64,000 nucleotides of DNA, from NCBI RefSeq assembly GCF_016863295.1, contig NZ_BOOP01000019.1, positions 62,001 through 126,000 of the forward strand, in the 5' to 3' direction. Below are positions 15,349 through 23,821 of the stretch, in pieces. The position numbers and the translations under genes are program-made. The notes below the pieces were generated by a model. That model was not told the origin of the DNA. It did not search any database and saw only the letters and a program-made list of their open reading frames with translations. Each line of letters begins with the position of its first letter. Position 1 is the stretch's first letter. Source of the DNA: Planotetraspora phitsanulokensis. Its GTDB lineage: Bacteria > Actinomycetota > Actinomycetes > Streptosporangiales > Streptosporangiaceae.

Positions 15349-15864
15349 TCAGACGGGACGCCGGACTCTGGCCGGCACCGGCGAGCGTGACGCCGTCCGG
15401 GAGCGACGTTCACCGGAAAGCATGGCGTCAGGCAGCGTGGCGTCGAGGATCATGGCGGCGGCGGGAAGCAGCGAGTCGTCAGGGGCGATCTCGATGACCC
15501 TCGCGGCGGCGGCGCGGCGGGCGATCCGGATCCGCCCCCAGAGCGTCCCGGCCATGACGGCCGCGACGAGGACGCCGAGGCGCAACAGATCGGGCCAGCC
15601 GGCGAGCCGGAGCTCACCCTCGTGGTTCACCAGGAAGCCGGTGGCCACCAGCCAGCCCATGACGGCGGTGGCCAGGGCCGCGAGAGGATCGGCCGTCCGG
15701 GCGGCGAACACCGTGAGAACGACGGCGAGAACGGCGATACGTCCTGTGGTCTCCCCCGGGGAGAAGATCGCGGTCGCCAGCAGGCAGCCCCCCACGACCA
15801 CGGCGAATCCCGCCGCGACCAGCAACTCGGTGTGCCGGGGACCTGCCGGACCTACGATCCTCAT
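15349..15864 (-). CDS. Small membrane protein with a DUF4118-like four-helix region
   Basis: About 171 residues. Three to four membrane segments occupy the first 115 residues (LLVAAGFAVVVGGCLLATAIF; IAVLAVVLTVFAAR; ALATAVMGWLVATGFLV; LLRLGVLVAAVMAGTLWG), followed by a polar tail ending in Arg/Pro-rich sequence. NHEGELRLAGWPDLLRLGVLV resembles the DUF4118 sensor region of KdpD-like kinases. No kinase domain follows, so it is either a stand-alone membrane protein or a truncated sensor. An alternative start is at 15876. It runs convergent to the decarboxylase gene. Confidence 0.6.
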   Translation of the reverse strand: MRIVGPAGPRHTELLVAAGFAVVVGGCLLATAIFSPGETTGRIAVLAVVLTVFAARTADPLAALATAVMGWLVATGFLVNHEGELRLAGWPDLLRLGVLVAAVMAGTLWGRIRIARRAAAARVIEIAPDDSLLPAAAMILDATLPDAMLSGERRSRTASRSPVPARVRRPV

Positions 15865-16117
15865 GTGTCCAGCCAAGTACAGACAAGCTGGCAGATCGTC
15901 GGTCTTGACGCACTTCCTACGTGTCCAGGCCGGATATTGATGAAATCCCTATCATCCGGGATTCGATGTTGACCTTCCTCAGACGTCGACTCGGGTGCGG
16001 CGCCGTCCGTTGTTCGAGCACGTCGGCTGAGGCCCGGGTCGCCGTCTGCTCGGCGCTTGCCCGCCGGGCAGCCACGAGTGGCATGCTGGACGGACGGCGA
16101 TCACGAGGAGATCATTG

Positions 16118-16405
16118 ATGACCCACCCTCCCAGCACGCAGCCCGCACCCCGGCGCACCCCTCTCAGCGCGGAGGAGAAGGCCCGGAGCGAGGTGAACTT
16201 CGCCCCCCTCGTCGCCGAGACGCTCGTCGCCAAAGGGCGGTTCCGAGTGACCGCCGAGACGCCGGACATGGTGGAGATGTTCCAGGGAGTCGCCCGGAAG
16301 GTGGGCGACCTGCTCCAGCGACCTGTCGTCAGCTACGCCAACGGCCGGGACATCGTGATCACCTTCGCCCAGACGGACACCCCCGGCCTGACCGGCCGAG
16401 AGTGA
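16118..16405 (+). CDS. Small hypothetical protein
   Basis: A 95-residue soluble protein beginning with a Pro/Thr-rich stretch, then a compact alpha/beta-looking region (VNFAPLVAETLVAKGRFRV, then MVEMFQGVARKVGDLLQRPV, then SYANGRDIVITFAQTD). The ATG at 16118 has GAGGAG 8-13 bp upstream. No family recognised and no cysteines. It is transcribed toward the convergent permease gene and has its own likely promoter in the 250-bp gap upstream, which holds nothing else identifiable. Confidence 0.65.
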   Translation: MTHPPSTQPAPRRTPLSAEEKARSEVNFAPLVAETLVAKGRFRVTAETPDMVEMFQGVARKVGDLLQRPVVSYANGRDIVITFAQTDTPGLTGRE

Positions 16406-16474
16406 CCACTTCGTCCGTGTCCCGAGCTGACGGCCGGGGCCCCGACGTCCGGTGAAACCCTTCCGGCCACAGCG

Positions 16475-18397
16475 CTAGCCGACATGAACATGCGGCCGTC
16501 GCTCGACGTCGGGCTCGGCCTGGCGCAGCACCTCACGGGTCAGGGGCGGCACGTCCCCGCCGCCGAAGAGCAGGTAACGGAGCATCGCGGCGATCGGGTT
16601 GCCCTCGGTCCAGTGGAAGTAGATGTGCGGCACCTGTCCCGTGCGGTCGCGCAGGTAGAGAAGAAGGGCGGCCAGCGCGTTCGGCACCGTCGAGCTCTCG
16701 ATGCGCAGGATGCGGTGGCCGTACAGTTCCTCGCCGCTGACCCGGAGCTCGGTCTCGAACTCCGAGGCGTCCGGCACGGTCACCTCGACGAACATGATCG
16801 GTTCCGAGCTGGGCAGCCGATGGTTCAGCCACTGCTCGCGGCGCTTGTCGGTGTACTCGCTCTGGTCGCGCTGGTTCGGCTCGTTCGCGATCAGGTGAAC
16901 CTCGCCACATGCCTCGACGACGAACTTCTCCGCGAGCGGGTCGAGATGGACCTCCGTCACCCGCAACTCGGTGGAGCGCGTGGCACGCGAGACGATGGAG
17001 GTCACGATGATCGCCACGATGAAGAAGAACGCGATCTTCACGCCGTCCGGCCGTTCGATCACGTTGGCCACCAGCGTGTAGACGAGCACGACGCCGATCA
17101 CGGCGAACGCGCCCATCAGCTTCTTCTGCCCGGCGCGGGCGGCGGCGACGGCCACCGCGACGGCCGCGGAGAGGATCAGCACGAGCACGCCCGTGGCGTA
17201 CGCGCCGCCCTGGGCCTCGACGTCGGCGTGGAAGATGATCGTGATGGCGAACGCGATCGCGGTGAACACCAGGACCAGGGGCCGGACGGCCCGGGTCCAG
17301 TCGGGGGCCATGCCGTACCGGGGCAGGTAGCGGGGCACCAGGTTGATCAGGCCCGCCATCGCCGACGCCCCGGCGAACCACAGGATCGCGATCGTGCTGA
17401 CGTCGTAGAGCGTCCCGAAGTAGTTGCCCAGGTATTCGTGGGCGACATAGGCCAGGGCACGGCCGGAGGCCTTGCCCCCCTCATGGAACTCCTTCTCCGG
17501 GATCAGCACGCTCGTCGCGAAGCTACTGAAGATCAGGAAGACGCTCATGATCAGCGCGGCGACGGTCAGCATGCGCTTGGTCCCGGCGATCCGGCCCTTC
17601 AGATCCCCCTTGACCAGCGGCATCACCGCCGCCCCCGTCTCGAACCCGGACATGCCGAGGGCCAGTTTCGGCATCACCAGCAACGAGACGGCGATCATCG
17701 CGAGCGGACTGCTGTGGTCGGTGGTCAGGGCCGCCTTCCAGTTCACGACCAGATCGGGCTGCTCCAGAACATGTGTGAGCGCCGTGACCACGACCACCGC
17801 GTTGAGCGCCAGGTAGACGCCGACCAGCACCACCGCGATGCCGATGGCCTCCTTGAAGCCCTTCAGGAACACCGCGCTCAGCAACGTCAGCAGGCCGAGG
17901 GTGACGAGGACCTGATGGCCGTCGAACAGCCGGGGAACGAACGGGTTCTCCAGGATGTGCGCGGTGGCGTCGGCCGCCGACAGGGTCATCGTGATGACGA
18001 AGTCCGTCGCGGCGAACCCGAGCAGGACCAGCACGAACAGCTTGCCCCACCACTGCGGGGCCAGCCGTTCCAGCATGGCGATCGACCCCTGACCGTACGG
18101 GCTCTCCGCCGCCACCCGCCGATAGACGGGCAACGCCCCGAACAAGGTCAGCAGTACGAGGAAGAGCGTGGCGATCGGGGACAGCGCGCCCGCCGCGAGC
18201 GCGGCGATGCCCGGCTGATAACCCAGCGTCGAGAAGTAGTCGACGCCGGTCAGGCACATCACCTGCCACCACGGATGCCGTACGTGCGGCGCCTCGGGAC
18301 CGTGCGGCCCCACAGCCTTCAGGTCCTCCTGCTGGAGCCCGTCGAGCAGCCACGTCCGCAGATCGCCCGCCACCGGGGACCGCACTAACCCGGCCAC
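16475..18397 (-). CDS. APC-superfamily permease, KUP/KimA-like
   Basis: A 640-residue transporter with about 12 membrane segments in residues 45-480 and a long C-terminal cytoplasmic domain (about 160 residues). The opening [24 protein letters not shown] followed by GSIAMLERL resembles the K+-transporting APC group (KUP, KimA), and many homologues are annotated 'amino acid transporter'. The C-terminal region ([33 protein letters not shown]-like order) looks like a soluble regulatory domain. A potassium role is inference. The GTG start has GGGGAGGTG upstream. Repeat cluster B lies in its 5' region. Confidence 0.75.
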   Translation of the reverse strand: MAGLVRSPVAGDLRTWLLDGLQQEDLKAVGPHGPEAPHVRHPWWQVMCLTGVDYFSTLGYQPGIAALAAGALSPIATLFLVLLTLFGALPVYRRVAAESPYGQGSIAMLERLAPQWWGKLFVLVLLGFAATDFVITMTLSAADATAHILENPFVPRLFDGHQVLVTLGLLTLLSAVFLKGFKEAIGIAVVLVGVYLALNAVVVVTALTHVLEQPDLVVNWKAALTTDHSSPLAMIAVSLLVMPKLALGMSGFETGAAVMPLVKGDLKGRIAGTKRMLTVAALIMSVFLIFSSFATSVLIPEKEFHEGGKASGRALAYVAHEYLGNYFGTLYDVSTIAILWFAGASAMAGLINLVPRYLPRYGMAPDWTRAVRPLVLVFTAIAFAITIIFHADVEAQGGAYATGVLVLILSAAVAVAVAAARAGQKKLMGAFAVIGVVLVYTLVANVIERPDGVKIAFFFIVAIIVTSIVSRATRSTELRVTEVHLDPLAEKFVVEACGEVHLIANEPNQRDQSEYTDKRREQWLNHRLPSSEPIMFVEVTVPDASEFETELRVSGEELYGHRILRIESSTVPNALAALLLYLRDRTGQVPHIYFHWTEGNPIAAMLRYLLFGGGDVPPLTREVLRQAEPDVERRPHVHVG

Positions 18398-18896
18398 TCG
18401 GTCACCTCCCCGTCAAATGCGCATAAAGCCGAATGCACACTACTAAGGCCGGAGAGGGTTGTTACCGCCACAGGGCGTCAAGAAAACGTATATATCGCCA
18501 CCTCCCTCCCGGCGTGATCACGCCCCCCCTTTGGGGTGATCATGCACAGATTCGGCAACACACGGCCCACACCCGCGTGATCATGCACAAGAAACACCTC
18601 GCGAGCAGGCCGTTCACATTTCGTGATCATGCACGGGTTCGGCAACGCACGTCCCGACCTGGGCATTCGCATTTTCGTGATCACGCATTGCAACCGGCCC
18701 GACAATCACGCGCCATTACATGATCACGAAACGAATCACGGCAGGTCGGAGCGGCATTGACAGAATCCGTGCATGATCACGCAAGACGTTCGCGCAGCTC
18801 ATCCGGCCAACGCCCGAACGTGAGCATGATCACGCGCGAGAAAGGGCGCGAGAGGTGAGGCCCGGGGCGCAATGAGCCCCCGAACCCCCCGTACCC
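18398..18896. other. 499-bp non-coding interval filled by repeat cluster B
   Basis: No credible gene. The stretch between the permease start and the DUF2786 stop is largely occupied by eight GTGATCATGCAC-type units, five forward and three reverse, plus an AT-rich promoter-like segment at about 18480-18500 (AAAACGTATATATCG). Confidence 0.65.
18514..18833. repeat. Cluster B of the GTGATCATGCAC repeat family (8 units, inverted halves)
   Basis: Forward units start at 18514 (variant GTGATCACGCCC), 18536, 18577, 18623 and 18677 (variant). Reverse-oriented units occupy 18716-18727 (variant), 18769-18780 and 18822-18833 (one mismatch). Intervals are 22, 41, 46 and 54 bp in the forward half and 53 and 53 bp in the reverse half. 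Secondary blocks RGRTTCGGC and GASCTG recur at fixed offsets. The two halves face each other around 18700. Confidence 0.8.
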
Positions 18897-20126
18897 TCAG
18901 GCGATCTTGTCGCGGGCGTGAAGGGTGGCCAGGTCGGCGGCGGCCCTCCCGGACACCCAGCCCTCCCGGTCGTTGACCGACATGACACCGGTCCGCGACA
19001 GGCGGGGGAACAGCACGGTGACGGCCTGGTCCACCGCCAATTCCCGAGCGGCCAGCACCGGCAGAAGATCACTTCCCGCCTCGGCCACGGCCTGCCGTAC
19101 CGCCTCACCCGAAGCCGCTCGGAGCCGCTCCCCGATGCGCTGGGCGTACGCCGCGAGGAACGACTGGCGGAACGACCGGGTACGCGACCGGCCGGCGAGG
19201 TCACGGCGGGCGCCGGCCTGGACCATCCCCGAGGTCGCCTGCACCAGCAACGATGTGAACAACAACTCCACCGCGTCGAGGTCGGGGTCGAACCCGAGCA
19301 CCGTGGAGAACCCGAGGTCCTTGCTCCAGACGGCGCGGCACCGGTTGGCCGTGGCCACGACGTCGAGCAGGATCGCCTTGGGCTTCTCGTAAGGGGGATC
19401 GATTCCCACCCGGCGGCCGGTCGGTTCCTCCGCGCCGCCCGGCTCGGCGGCAAGCATCGCGGCGTCGATGCTGTGCTTGGCCATCAACGACTGCGCCGCC
19501 GACGTGAAGGTCTCCGCCTCCGCGGGGAACTCGGTGGACTCGGCCTTGGCCAGCAGGGCGCGGATGCGGGCGAGGGTCCGCTCGCCCGCCGCCCGGCCCG
19601 AGACGTGTACGGCACGGCGGGCCATGCCGGGCAGCGGGCAGAGCCGCTCCAGCCGGGGAAGCATGGTCAGCACCGACAGGACCTCGACGGCGCGGGTCAC
19701 CATCGCGAGCCGGTCGCCCTTCTCGCGCAGGATCTCCTCGTCGGCCTCCCACCACACGTGGGCGTCGAGCGCGGAAAGCTGCGCCAGCCACCGGTCGGCC
19801 ACGGTCGCGGCGGCGTACGCCCGCATCTCCTCGGCCATCGCGTCGACGGCGAGTTGCACGTGCTCGCCGCCGAATGCGCGGCGAATCCTCCGGGCGACGT
19901 CCGCGGGCTGCCAGCCACCGTGCCACGCCGCGGTGACGGTCTGCCGCAGACCGGACAGCAGCGTACGGTCGACCACCCGCTCCCACCCCGCATGATCGGA
20001 CCGATCGGCCAGAACCTCCACCGACCGGCGGAACCGGGGCTCGTCCCAGTGCCGCCAGGTGCGCAGCGCCTCGGAGACGAGCGCCTCGGCCTTGCGGGTC
20101 ATCGCGGCTGCATCCATCTGGCCCAT
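18897..20126 (-). CDS. DUF2786 domain-containing protein
   Basis: A 409-residue soluble protein. The DUF2786 signature lies near residues 195-235: ERTLARIRALLAKAESTEF, then PAEAETFTSAAQSLMAKHSID. Flanking regions are helical and uncharacterised. The biochemical role of DUF2786 is not established. The start at 20126 (MGQMDAAAM) is preceded by GAGGGGG; an in-frame ATG further out (20213) lies in poorly coding sequence. It is divergent from the HD-domain gene with a 185-bp shared promoter region, and its 3' flank is repeat cluster B. Confidence 0.8.
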   Translation of the reverse strand: MGQMDAAAMTRKAEALVSEALRTWRHWDEPRFRRSVEVLADRSDHAGWERVVDRTLLSGLRQTVTAAWHGGWQPADVARRIRRAFGGEHVQLAVDAMAEEMRAYAAATVADRWLAQLSALDAHVWWEADEEILREKGDRLAMVTRAVEVLSVLTMLPRLERLCPLPGMARRAVHVSGRAAGERTLARIRALLAKAESTEFPAEAETFTSAAQSLMAKHSIDAAMLAAEPGGAEEPTGRRVGIDPPYEKPKAILLDVVATANRCRAVWSKDLGFSTVLGFDPDLDAVELLFTSLLVQATSGMVQAGARRDLAGRSRTRSFRQSFLAAYAQRIGERLRAASGEAVRQAVAEAGSDLLPVLAARELAVDQAVTVLFPRLSRTGVMSVNDREGWVSGRAAADLATLHARDKIA

Positions 20127-20311
20127 CGGCCGACCCCCTCGAACGTCCGGAGACCGCATCCTCGCAGACGCCACCGACGGTCTCGGGTGTGCGCCGCAAG
20201 CCGGGCAGATCATGTCCTACCAGGCGTTCTTGTCTTTTTGGGGAGTCAATTCGGTCGAACTCCAGGGCATGTTCCAGCCAGAACCGCAGGCGGGCTAAGG
20301 AGATCGTTGTC

Positions 20312-20950
20312 ATGTCGGAGACCATCGCGGGCGTCGCCGTACCCGACTCGCAACTCGCCGCCGAGGCGACCGAACTCGTCCGGGACGCGGCGCCTCCCCT
20401 GCTCTATCACCACTCCCGGCGGGTCTACCTCTTCGGGATGTTGCAGGGCAGGCGACTCGGGCTGTCGGCCGACGCTGAGTTGCTGTACATCGGCGCGATG
20501 TTCCACGACCTGGGGCTGACCGAGACCTACCGCCGCACCGACCAGCGGTTCGAGCTCGACGGGGCCGACGAGGCTCGCCGGTTCCTCGACTCCCACGGCG
20601 TGCCCGCGGCCGACGTCCGCAGGGTTTGGGAGGCGATCGCCCTGCACACCACGCCGGAGATCCCGTACCGGCTGGATCCCGAGATCGCCCTGGTGACAGC
20701 GGGTGTGGAGACGGACGTCCTCGGCATCGGGTACGGCGATCTCGACCCCGGCGACGTCGCTGCGGTCGTCGCGGCCCACCCGCGTCCCGACTTCAAGCGC
20801 CAGATCCTGGCGGCGTTCACCAACGGGTTCAAGGATCGGCCGGCGTCCACGTTCGGCACGGTCAACGCGGACGTGCTCGAGCACTTCGTCCCGGGCTTCC
20901 GCCACATCGACTTCGTCGACGTCATCCGGAATTCCGCCTGGCCCGAGTGA
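20312..20950 (+). CDS. HD domain-containing phosphohydrolase-like protein
   Basis: A 212-residue protein with the HD metal-binding pattern: LLYHHSRRVYLFG (first His), MFHDLGLTE (the HD pair), EAIALHTTPEIPYRL (third His) and a later VTAGVETDVLG Asp. This arrangement resembles the cyanamide hydratase/HD-hydrolase subgroup rather than HD-GYP. The ATG has AAGGAGAT upstream. It is divergent from DUF2786 and followed at once by an inverted GTGATCATGCAC hairpin that probably acts as terminator. Substrate unknown. Confidence 0.85.
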   Translation: MSETIAGVAVPDSQLAAEATELVRDAAPPLLYHHSRRVYLFGMLQGRRLGLSADAELLYIGAMFHDLGLTETYRRTDQRFELDGADEARRFLDSHGVPAADVRRVWEAIALHTTPEIPYRLDPEIALVTAGVETDVLGIGYGDLDPGDVAAVVAAHPRPDFKRQILAAFTNGFKDRPASTFGTVNADVLEHFVPGFRHIDFVDVIRNSAWPE

Positions 20951-20956
20951 CCCGCT

Positions 20957-20991
20957 GTGATCATGCACGGCCCCCGCACGTGCATGATCAC
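20957..20991. terminator. Hairpin formed by two inverted repeat units after the HD gene
   Basis: GTGATCATGCACG (20957-20969) and CGTGCATGATCAC (20979-20991) are perfect 13-bp inverted copies with a 9-nt loop. The hairpin starts 6 bp after the HD-domain stop codon. Built from two units of the dispersed repeat, it could terminate transcription. Confidence 0.55.
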
Positions 20992-21097
20992 GGGGTCGGT
21001 CTTCCCAGCTCAGCGCGTCATCTTCCGAATCCATGCATGATCACGCCGTGTATCTCCGCAGCTCAACGCACACTTCGCCGAACCTGTGCATGATCAC
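20957..21097. repeat. Cluster C of the GTGATCATGCAC repeat family (4 units)
   Basis: One forward unit (20957-20968) faces three reverse units ending at 20991, 21044 (variant ATGCATGATCAC) and 21097, at exact 53-bp spacing. The intervening 41 bp of the reverse units align to each other (CAGCTCA and CCGAAYC blocks conserved). It fills the gap between the convergent HD and lipoprotein genes. Confidence 0.8.
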
Positions 21098-21128
21098 GCT
21101 GGGGTTGGCGGCTCAATCACCTTGAAGG

Positions 21129-21767
21129 TCAGGCGGCGCCTGGGGCTAGGGCCGCTCCGCCGCCGTATCCCTCCGCTCGGCACTGGTTCTGGATCTTCTC
21201 GATGTCCACGCCCTCTCCGGGGATGCTGTCGTACGTCCACCCGATCGCGTTGGGGTCGGAACCCGTGGCCGGCGTGATGTGCACCTTGAACCCGTGCCGC
21301 TTCAGGCACGCCACCTCTTTACGCACGTCGTCGGCGTAGTGGGGGTTCGTCTTGGGGCTGAACTCCGGCGGCATGAGCGGCATCTTGTTCACGCAGGCCT
21401 TCCTCGCGGCCTCGTACGCCTTCACTTCCGCCTTGGTGGGCTCGCCGCTCGTCTTGGTGGGCGATCCATGGTCCGTCAGACAGTCGGCGTAGGCCTTCCG
21501 GTACATCGCCACGTCCTCCGCGGTGCTGTCCAGGCGCAACTGGGGCCGCTTGGACTCCGAAGAGGAATCGGAAGAAGAAGAGGAATCTCCCGCCGGATCG
21601 GCCTTCGCCGTACCGGACGTACTGGCGGGAGACTCGGTCACCAGGGATGCGACGCCGTCGTTCTGCGTCGCCGCCTTGCCGTCCGAGCCCCCGCACGCGG
21701 TGAGCCAGCAACAACCGACGAGCATCACGGCGGCGAGCCGGACGGTGCGATCAGTGAGGGAAATCAT
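21129..21767 (-). CDS. Secreted lipoprotein associated with a MacB-like exporter
   Basis: About 212 residues. The signal ends in a lipobox LTAC-GGS, then an Asn/Ser/Thr-rich linker with a run of Ser (SSSSSDSSSES) leads to a small globular domain with three conserved-looking Cys (YADCLTDHG, ARKACVNKMP, EVACLKRHGF). Related lipoproteins commonly accompany actinobacterial ABC exporter/two-component loci, as here. The start at 21767 is preferred over ATG 21779, whose GGAG is too close. OmpR-type direct repeats lie 25-57 bp upstream, indicating control by the RR encoded at 25151. Confidence 0.78.
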   Translation of the reverse strand: MISLTDRTVRLAAVMLVGCCWLTACGGSDGKAATQNDGVASLVTESPASTSGTAKADPAGDSSSSSDSSSESKRPQLRLDSTAEDVAMYRKAYADCLTDHGSPTKTSGEPTKAEVKAYEAARKACVNKMPLMPPEFSPKTNPHYADDVRKEVACLKRHGFKVHITPATGSDPNAIGWTYDSIPGEGVDIEKIQNQCRAEGYGGGAALAPGAA

Positions 21768-21791
21768 GGGGCCGAGCATCTCCAGGAGTTG

Positions 21792-21824
21792 TGAGGAACC
21801 TGTCAGGGAGCGATGAGGTTCCCG
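21792..21824. promoter_or_regulatory. OmpR-type direct repeats upstream of the lipoprotein gene
   Basis: Three 11-bp units in phase: TGAGGAACCTG (21792), TCAGGGAGCGA (21803), TGAGGTTCCCG (21814). The first two share 11 exact bases (AACCTGTCAGG) with the repeat at 25061 in front of the response regulator. An 11-bp period is typical of tandem OmpR/PhoB-family binding. Confidence 0.6.
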
Positions 21825-21855
21825 TCGTGGTCAGAGAGCGAAAAATCACGAAAAA

Positions 21856-23067
21856 TCACGGCGCGGAAAGAGCGTCAGTCGGGGTCAGGCGGGACGCGCG
21901 GATCGAGGGGTAGACCCCGGCCACCATGCCGACCACCACGGCCCCGCCGATGCCGCCGAAGGCCGCAGCCGGCGGGATCACCGGCGGCCACCCCTGGTAC
22001 GCCGAGTAGCCCACGGCCACCGCCACCCCCAGCAGGGTGCCGATCACACCTCCCAGCCCGGAGAGCGCGACCGACTCGGTGAGGAACTGGGCCCGGATGT
22101 GGCCGCGGGTGGCGCCCAGCGCTCGGCGCAGGCCGATCTCACGGCGGCGTTCCAGGACCGAGACCACCATGGTGTTGGCCACGCCGATGCCGCCGACCAG
22201 CAGCGCGACGCCCGCGAGCCCCAGGAACAGCGCCGAGAACGTCGTCTCCGTCACGCGCTTGGCCGCGAGCGCGTCCGAGGGACGGCTGACCACGACCAGG
22301 TCGGGAGTCTCCGGGTGGAGGGTGGCGGGCAGGACGTCCCGCACGTCCTCCAGAGCGTCCTCCCTGGCCTGCACGTAGACGACCGTCGGGTGCCCGTCGA
22401 AGTGCAGGTACCTCCGTGCGGCCTCCCAGCCGACCAGAACCGAGCGCTCCAGCTCGGGAGCGAGCGGCATCGGCCGCAGAATGCCGATCACGGTGAACCA
22501 GTGGTCGCCGACGAACACCTGCGGGGGCTCCTGGCCGGGCACCAGCTCGTTGACCCCGAGACGTGACGCGGCCTCATAGCCGAGGACGACGGTCGGGAAC
22601 CTGTCGGTCGAGGTGGTGAGGAATCGTCCGTACTGGACCGAGCCGTTGACCGCGGCGAGCAGGTTGACGCGGCTCGCGAGCACGCTGATGCCGGCGGCGT
22701 CGCCGGCGTCCACCTTGTCCGACCGGGCCACGACGGCGTGCGTGTTGGCGACCGCGCTCGCCACGGTGACGGGGGCGATGCGGGCGGCCATGCCGTCGGC
22801 CGAATCGGGCAGCAGGACCGGGGGGTCCTGGTTGGGCATGGGTTCCGCGCGCAACATGTTGGTGCCGAGCGCGGACAACTCGTTCATCAGGGCCTTCTGG
22901 CTGGAGGCCGGGATCCCCATCACGATGATCAGGGTGGCGATGCCGATCGAGATGCCCAGCGCGGACAGCGCGGCTCGCATCTTCCTGGTGCGGATGCCCA
23001 GGAGCCCGAGCCGCAGGATGTCTCCCGGGGCGAGACGGACGGGATCGGTCCGGGTGGCCCGCCTCAT
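21856..23067 (-). CDS. MacB/FtsX-type ABC transporter permease
   Basis: A 403-residue permease. N-terminal membrane segment LSALGISIGIATLIIVMGI follows the RTRKMRAAL motif. A large extracytoplasmic MacB_PCD domain spans about 50-270, then three C-terminal membrane segments (ALFLGLAGVALLVGGIGVANTM; GLGGVIGTLLGVAVAVGYSA; GGIGGAVVVGMVAGVYPS). ERRREIGLRRALGATRGHI is the FtsX/MacB signature. It acts with the ATPase and adaptor encoded upstream in the operon to export an unknown molecule or transmit conformational signals. A 32-bp tandem repeat sits at its start codon. Confidence 0.9.
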   Translation of the reverse strand: MRRATRTDPVRLAPGDILRLGLLGIRTRKMRAALSALGISIGIATLIIVMGIPASSQKALMNELSALGTNMLRAEPMPNQDPPVLLPDSADGMAARIAPVTVASAVANTHAVVARSDKVDAGDAAGISVLASRVNLLAAVNGSVQYGRFLTTSTDRFPTVVLGYEAASRLGVNELVPGQEPPQVFVGDHWFTVIGILRPMPLAPELERSVLVGWEAARRYLHFDGHPTVVYVQAREDALEDVRDVLPATLHPETPDLVVVSRPSDALAAKRVTETTFSALFLGLAGVALLVGGIGVANTMVVSVLERRREIGLRRALGATRGHIRAQFLTESVALSGLGGVIGTLLGVAVAVGYSAYQGWPPVIPPAAAFGGIGGAVVVGMVAGVYPSIRASRLTPTDALSAP

Positions 23068-23139
23068 GACCTGCCTCCCGGAGGCGTGACCCGCCTCATG
23101 ACATACCTCCTGGAGGCGTGACCCGCCTCATGACCTGCC
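23058..23139 (-). repeat. 32-bp tandem repeat duplicating the ATPase/permease stop-start junction
   Basis: Units at 23058-23089 and 23090-23121 differ at four positions, with a partial third at 23122-23139. Each carries an overlapping stop/start TCATGA. The result is three in-line ATGs, with an 11-codon mini-ORF (23099 to 23064) between the ATPase stop and the permease start, both linked by ATGA overlaps. Confidence 0.75.
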
Positions 23140-23821
23140 CCGAACGGGTGTCGCGCACGATCCGGCCGTCGAGGATCTCCACCCGCCGGGGCACCCGTGC
23201 CGCGATGTCCCTGTCATGGGTGACGATCGCGATCGTGGTGCCCTCGGCGTTCAGCTTGATCAGCAGTTCGAGTACGGCCTGGCCGTTGGCCGTGTCGAGG
23301 GCGCCCGTGGGCTCGTCCGCGAGGACCAGCGCCGGTTCGTTGACCAGGGCCCGCGCGATGGCGACCCGCTGTCTCTCCCCGCCGGAGAGCTGATGGGGCA
23401 GATGGCCGACCCGATGGGCCAGCCCCACCCGCGCCAACGCCTCAAGCGCCATGGGGCGGCGCCTGCGGTGCGGCACCCCGGCGTAGAGAAGCCCGGTGGC
23501 CACGTTCTCGGCGGCGCTCAGCCCGTCCGTCAGGTGGAACTGCTGGAAGACGAAGCCCAGGAGCCTGCCCCGCAGCGCGGAAAGCCTCCGGTCGCTCAGG
23601 GCGGCGACGTCCTGGCCGCCGATCTCCACGGTGCCGCTGGTCGGCAGGTCGAGCGTGCCCATGATGTTCAACAGCGTGGACTTGCCCGATCCCGACGGCC
23701 CGACGATCGCGAGCAGCTCACCCTCGTCGATCAGCAGCGAGACGTCGTCGAGAGCGGTGACGCCACCGGGATGAAGCTTGCTGGCCCGATCGACGCGCAT
23801 GACGGGGACCCCAGGGGTCAT
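23096..23821 (-). CDS. MacB-type ABC transporter ATP-binding protein
   Basis: A 241-residue ATPase: Walker [11 protein letters not shown]-loop FVFQQFHL, signature [15 protein letters not shown], Walker [10 protein letters not shown] (with the family's ALDT) and switch His in IVTHDRD. LolD/MacB-like subfamily. The ATG overlaps the stop of the adaptor gene (ATGA at 23818-23821). The C-terminal [11 protein letters not shown] tail is the product of the 32-bp tandem repeat; the ancestral protein probably ended at SGQV or just after it. Confidence 0.93.
   Translation of the reverse strand: MTPGVPVMRVDRASKLHPGGVTALDDVSLLIDEGELLAIVGPSGSGKSTLLNIMGTLDLPTSGTVEIGGQDVAALSDRRLSALRGRLLGFVFQQFHLTDGLSAAENVATGLLYAGVPHRRRRPMALEALARVGLAHRVGHLPHQLSGGERQRVAIARALVNEPALVLADEPTGALDTANGQAVLELLIKLNAEGTTIAIVTHDRDIAARVPRRVEILDGRIVRDTRSGQVMRRVTPPGGMS

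Noticed and set aside
16484-18388. Plus-strand open frame opposite the permease
   Set aside because: Antisense shadow of a clear 12-TM transporter, rich in His, Asp and Arg with no domain.
18514-18833. CRISPR array
   Set aside because: The repeated head is only 12 bp, orientation flips inside the cluster, spacing varies from 22 to 54 bp, inter-head sequences are homologous to each other, and no cas genes are present.
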